Shown piece after piece: positions 5,335 to 6,484 of a stretch of 6,484 bases of DNA. The stretch comes from Alphaproteobacteria bacterium (GTDB lineage: Bacteria > Pseudomonadota > Alphaproteobacteria > Geminicoccales > Geminicoccaceae): assembly GCA_026982585.1 (NCBI GenBank), contig JALSGW010000030.1, forward strand, positions 1 through 6,484. The letters run 5' to 3'. Position numbers and translations under genes: made by a program. Every line of letters starts with the position of its first letter. The first letter of the stretch is position 1. Below the pieces are notes generated by a model. The model ran no database searches. It had not been told where the DNA came from and saw nothing but the letters and a program-made list of their open reading frames with translations.

Positions 5335-5649
5335 ATGGCGCGACGCTGTCCCATCACCGGCAAGGCGACGTCGGTGGGCAACCATGTGAGCCACGCCAAC
5401 AACCGCACCAAACGGCGCTTCTACCCCAACCTCCAGGAACGGCGCCTCTACAGCGAGCTGCTCGGGAGGAAGGTCCGTCTGCGGCTCACCACGAGCGCGA
5501 TCCGGACCCTGGACAAATACGGCGGCATCGACGGTTATCTGCTGAAGACCCCGGACCGCAGGCTCGATCCCGAACTGGTGCGGCTCAAGGCCCAGATCGT
5601 GAAGGCCCGCCGCGCACAGGAGACGAACGAGGCGTCGAGCGAGGGCTGA
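5335..5649 (+). CDS. rpmB: 50S ribosomal protein L28
   Basis: This is a protein of the large ribosomal subunit, 104 residues. The N-terminal half matches the family: ARRCPITGK at 2-10, GNHVSHANNRTKRRFYPNLQ at 15-34, then a beta-rich segment with VRLRLTTSAIRTLDKYGGID at 47-66. E. coli L28 has only 78 residues. Here a basic, helical extension (LDPELVRLKAQIVKARRAQ, 77-95) follows, as in alphaproteobacterial L28, and then a short acidic end. Only one cysteine (C5) is present, so the zinc-binding CxxC form is excluded. The start ATG is preceded by a weak GGGGA about 9 bases upstream. The gene stands alone from rpmG, which is the usual E. coli partner but is not seen in this window. Confidence 0.97.
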   Translation: MARRCPITGKATSVGNHVSHANNRTKRRFYPNLQERRLYSELLGRKVRLRLTTSAIRTLDKYGGIDGYLLKTPDRRLDPELVRLKAQIVKARRAQETNEASSEG

Positions 5650-5690
5650 CGCTGCCCGCGGGCTCGGGCTCGTGCGGATCGCCCGAAACG

Positions 5691-5710
5691 GTCCCGAAGC
5701 GGGGACATTT
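5691..5710 (+). terminator. weak terminator-like hairpin after rpmB
   Basis: gtccc (5691-5695) and gggac (5702-5706) form a 5-pair stem with a 6-base loop, followed by attt (5707-5710). It lies 41 bases past the rpmB stop. The short stem and short T-run make a weak intrinsic terminator. The rest of 5650-5805 shows only small palindromes (gcccgcgggc near 5654, cccgtacggg at 5719-5728) and a 10-base direct repeat gtgcggatcg at 5672 and 5745. Confidence 0.3.
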
Positions 5711-5805
5711 CCACCCATCCCGTACGGGCACCTCGTCTGCCGCGGTGCGGATCGGCCGGCGGCGTTGCGGCCCGCGTGGCCGGGGCGAGCTGAACCCTGC
5801 CGGCG

Positions 5806-6459
5806 ATGATCGGCGCCGAGCTGCTCGCGCCTACGGCCCTGGCCGCCCTGGGGGCAGCGGCGCTGGCGTTGTCGGCCCGGCTTCTCGAGGCGGCCCTGGC
5901 CGAGGGGGATGGAAGCGGCGGGCTGAGGGCGCGGCTCGCCTCGGCAACGGTACCCTTGAGCCTCGCCTGGCTCGGCGCCCTCGCAGCACCCTTCACGAGC
6001 CGGGCGGAATGGCGACTGGAGCTGTGGACCAGCCTCGTCCTCGCGCTGGGGCTCGCGGTGCTCATCGGCCATCTGCGCCTGAGCGGAAGCGGGCTGCGTC
6101 TTCGCACCCTCGTGCTGCTGCGGGGCCGGCACGAACATCACGGACTGCCCCTGGACCGGCTGCGGCCGCAGGCGCGCCTGCTGGGGCTCGCGGCGGCGTT
6201 CGCGGGCGCTGCGGCCCTGGCCGCGGCCGGGCGCGCGGACGCGCTCGAGCTGGCGGCGGCGGCGGTCGCCCTGTCCTGGGTGCTCCCGCCCGGTCGGTGG
6301 GAACCGCTGGGGCTTTGCGCTGCGGTGGCCTCCGTCGCGGCCGGAGGGGAGTTGTCGGCCAACCTCTTCGCGCTTCCGATCGGGCCCGGAGAGTGGGTGC
6401 TCATGGGGGCGGCTGCGGCCGTGGTGCTTGTCTTTCCCCGAAGAAGGGAGCCGGAGTAG
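5806..6459 (+). CDS. polytopic membrane protein of unknown function
   Basis: This encodes 217 residues, very rich in Ala and Leu, with about six or seven predicted membrane segments near 8-30, 46-63, 71-91, 124-142, 146-161, 166-188 and 195-210. A hydrophilic, basic stretch with a His cluster (LLRGRHEHHGLPLDRLRPQ, 104-122) separates the two halves. I recognise no family motif. The length and segment count recall small membrane subunits such as HyfE of group 4 hydrogenase or complex I relatives, but I see no diagnostic residues, so this is only a thought. The ATG at 5806 is the first ATG, GTG or TTG after an in-frame stop at 5791-5793, though its ribosome site is weak. A good ribosome site for the next gene lies within its last codons, which supports the reading frame. 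A long minus-strand frame across the same DNA lacks any protein-like pattern. Confidence 0.65.
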   Translation: MIGAELLAPTALAALGAAALALSARLLEAALAEGDGSGGLRARLASATVPLSLAWLGALAAPFTSRAEWRLELWTSLVLALGLAVLIGHLRLSGSGLRLRTLVLLRGRHEHHGLPLDRLRPQARLLGLAAAFAGAAALAAAGRADALELAAAAVALSWVLPPGRWEPLGLCAAVASVAAGGELSANLFALPIGPGEWVLMGAAAAVVLVFPRRREPE

Positions 6460-6462
6460 ACC

Positions 6463-6484
6463 GTGTCGCCGGCGCTCGCCATCC
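6463..6484 (+). CDS. 5' end of a further gene, cut by the right edge (GTG start)
   Basis: GTG at 6463 opens a frame reading MSPALAI before the window ends. GGAG (6453-6456) lies 6 bases upstream, ideal spacing, and AAGGGAG occurs slightly earlier. It starts 3 bases after the stop of the membrane-protein gene, so the two are likely co-transcribed and coupled. Too little is visible to name the product. Confidence 0.5.

Noticed and set aside
5672..5754. 10-base direct repeat gtgcggatcg at 5672 and 5745
   Set aside because: Two short GC-rich copies 73 bases apart with no third unit; too weak for an array or attachment site.
5224..6141. 305-codon minus-strand open frame opposite rpmB and the membrane protein
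   Set aside because: It covers rpmB, which is certain on the other strand, and its Gln/Arg/Pro-rich translation looks non-coding.

Overview
The window is very GC-rich chromosomal DNA with dense, mostly operon-like gene packing. Two genes point to an alphaproteobacterium, perhaps Rhodospirillales-like. The methionine aminopeptidase has the extended N-terminus and the FTLSPKGLHKPPY-type tail that I associate with that class. The ribosomal protein L28 is the longer form, with a basic C-terminal extension after the E. coli-like core. This placement is inferred from remembered family features, not from a search.

Left part, minus strand (1-3068). Reading in the direction of transcription, a D-2-hydroxyacid dehydrogenase of the phosphoglycerate dehydrogenase type comes first; it carries an extra N-terminal domain resembling an antibiotic-biosynthesis-monooxygenase (ABM) fold. 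It overlaps map (methionine aminopeptidase) by ATGA. After a 274-base spacer with two strong hairpins come two very small, closely related genes (59 and 62 codons). Each encodes little more than a twin-arginine (Tat) signal peptide followed by an 11- or 18-residue tail. They look like a tandem duplication and each has its own Shine-Dalgarno site. A possible further minus-strand gene starts at 51 and runs off the left edge.

Right part, plus strand (3209-6484). A 140-base divergent region leads to a cyclopropane-fatty-acid synthase gene, which overlaps a YbfF/ABHD11-like alpha/beta hydrolase by 14 bases. Then come rpmB (L28), a hydrophobic 217-residue membrane protein that I do not recognise, and the first codons of a further gene at the right edge that is probably translationally coupled to it.

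Most of the window is housekeeping: N-terminal methionine removal, membrane lipid modification, the ribosome, and a central-metabolism-type dehydrogenase. The parts that merit a second look are the tandem Tat micro-genes, one with a Pro/Arg-rich tail; the ABM-dehydrogenase fusion; and the unrecognised membrane protein. I see no CRISPR array, transposon, tRNA, rRNA or phage gene, and no clear evidence of a new multi-gene system.
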